NCBI GenBank assembly: GCA_964461455.1 | Contig: CAYWUJ010000006.1 | Span: 26,820 to 90,819 of the forward strand | Origin: UBA1413 sp964461455 | GTDB taxonomy: Bacteria; Bacteroidota; Bacteroidia; Bacteroidales; Prolixibacteraceae | Reading direction: 5' to 3' | Length of the DNA stretch: 64,000 nt | Shown: positions 63,901 through 64,000 of the stretch, piece by piece | Position numbering within the stretch: the first letter of the stretch is position 1 | Layout of the letters: each line of letters starts with the position of its first letter | The notes under the pieces: generated by a model | Databases searched by the model: none | What the model saw: only the letters and a program-made list of their open reading frames with translations | Told to the model about the DNA's origin: nothing | Position numbers and translations under genes: made by a program

Positions 63901-64000
63901 ATGAATATGAAGTTACGACACCCCGTTATCCTGTTTCTTGTACTCCTGCTGGGAGCCTGCACGGCAGGCCGGCAGGCCGGAAAGGTGGAGCTCGCGGGAA
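63901..64000 (+). CDS. Putative lipoprotein, N-terminal fragment (runs off window)
   Basis: Begins at ATG 63901 (or ATG 63907). The sequence MKLRHPVILFLVLLLGAC is a standard lipoprotein signal with the lipobox LLGAC, then TAGRQAGKVELAG before the window ends. It follows sprA by 64 bases in the same direction. Only about 33 residues are visible, so no function is given. Confidence 0.7.
   Translation, partial: MNMKLRHPVILFLVLLLGACTAGRQAGKVELAG

Overview
This 64 kb window comes from a Bacteroidota chromosome, most likely an anaerobic Bacteroidales-type lineage. The evidence is: type IX secretion (T9SS) C-terminal sorting domains on two large secreted proteins; a full-length sprA (T9SS outer-membrane translocon); Bacteroidota -7 promoter boxes (TAnnTTTG) close to many start codons; and family-typical neighbourhoods such as mutL next to two rhomboids, der-era, and ruvA-sprA. 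The DNA is moderately GC-rich and densely coding. I saw no rRNA, tRNA, CRISPR array, prophage or intact insertion sequence. 46 protein genes are called; the first (metH) and last (a lipoprotein) run off the window.

Layout. 1-3 kb: metH (5' two thirds) preceded by a COG2122 protein. 3.3-12.2 kb: a same-strand island of five exported proteins, two with T9SS sorting domains. 12.4-15.2 kb: a TPR histidine kinase overlapping a LytTR response regulator. 15.3-16.9 kb: a NIL-ferredoxin overlapping a DUF39/COG1900 homocysteine-biosynthesis protein. 17-25 kb: M16 peptidase, nucleoside permease, bifunctional nuclease, rplU-rpmA, serS, lipB. 25-33 kb: gdhA, then a MacAB-TolC-type efflux operon with two different permeases. 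33-35 kb: a small envelope operon (DUF4783, YihY, a lipoprotein). 35-40 kb: rlmH, a 1223-residue NtrY-like kinase and a phosphoribosyltransferase in tight array. 40-46 kb: two rhomboids, mutL, a small tail-anchored protein, der, era. 46-56 kb: a COG0523 GTPase, a PurF-like protein without a glutaminase site, gltX, kbl, mqnC, pepA. 54.6-64 kb: pdxA-ruvA-sprA and a partial lipoprotein gene.

The most interesting system is a possible sulfide-dependent homocysteine route: COG1900 protein, NIL-ferredoxin and COG2122 protein, all on the strand of metH and within 17 kb. In methanogens these families make homocysteine from aspartate semialdehyde and sulfide; here the product would be methylated by MetH. 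The second is the PurF paralogue: it keeps the PRPP loop and four cysteines at [4Fe-4S] ligand positions but has lost the catalytic Cys, the Arg and the Asn-Gly of the glutaminase. The giant kinase joined to rlmH and the secreted-protein island beside an unusual two-component pair also deserve a look. mqnC implies menaquinone synthesis by the futalosine pathway; gdhA and kbl fit an amino-acid-using anaerobe. Functional statements rest on family recognition from sequence alone; no database search was run.
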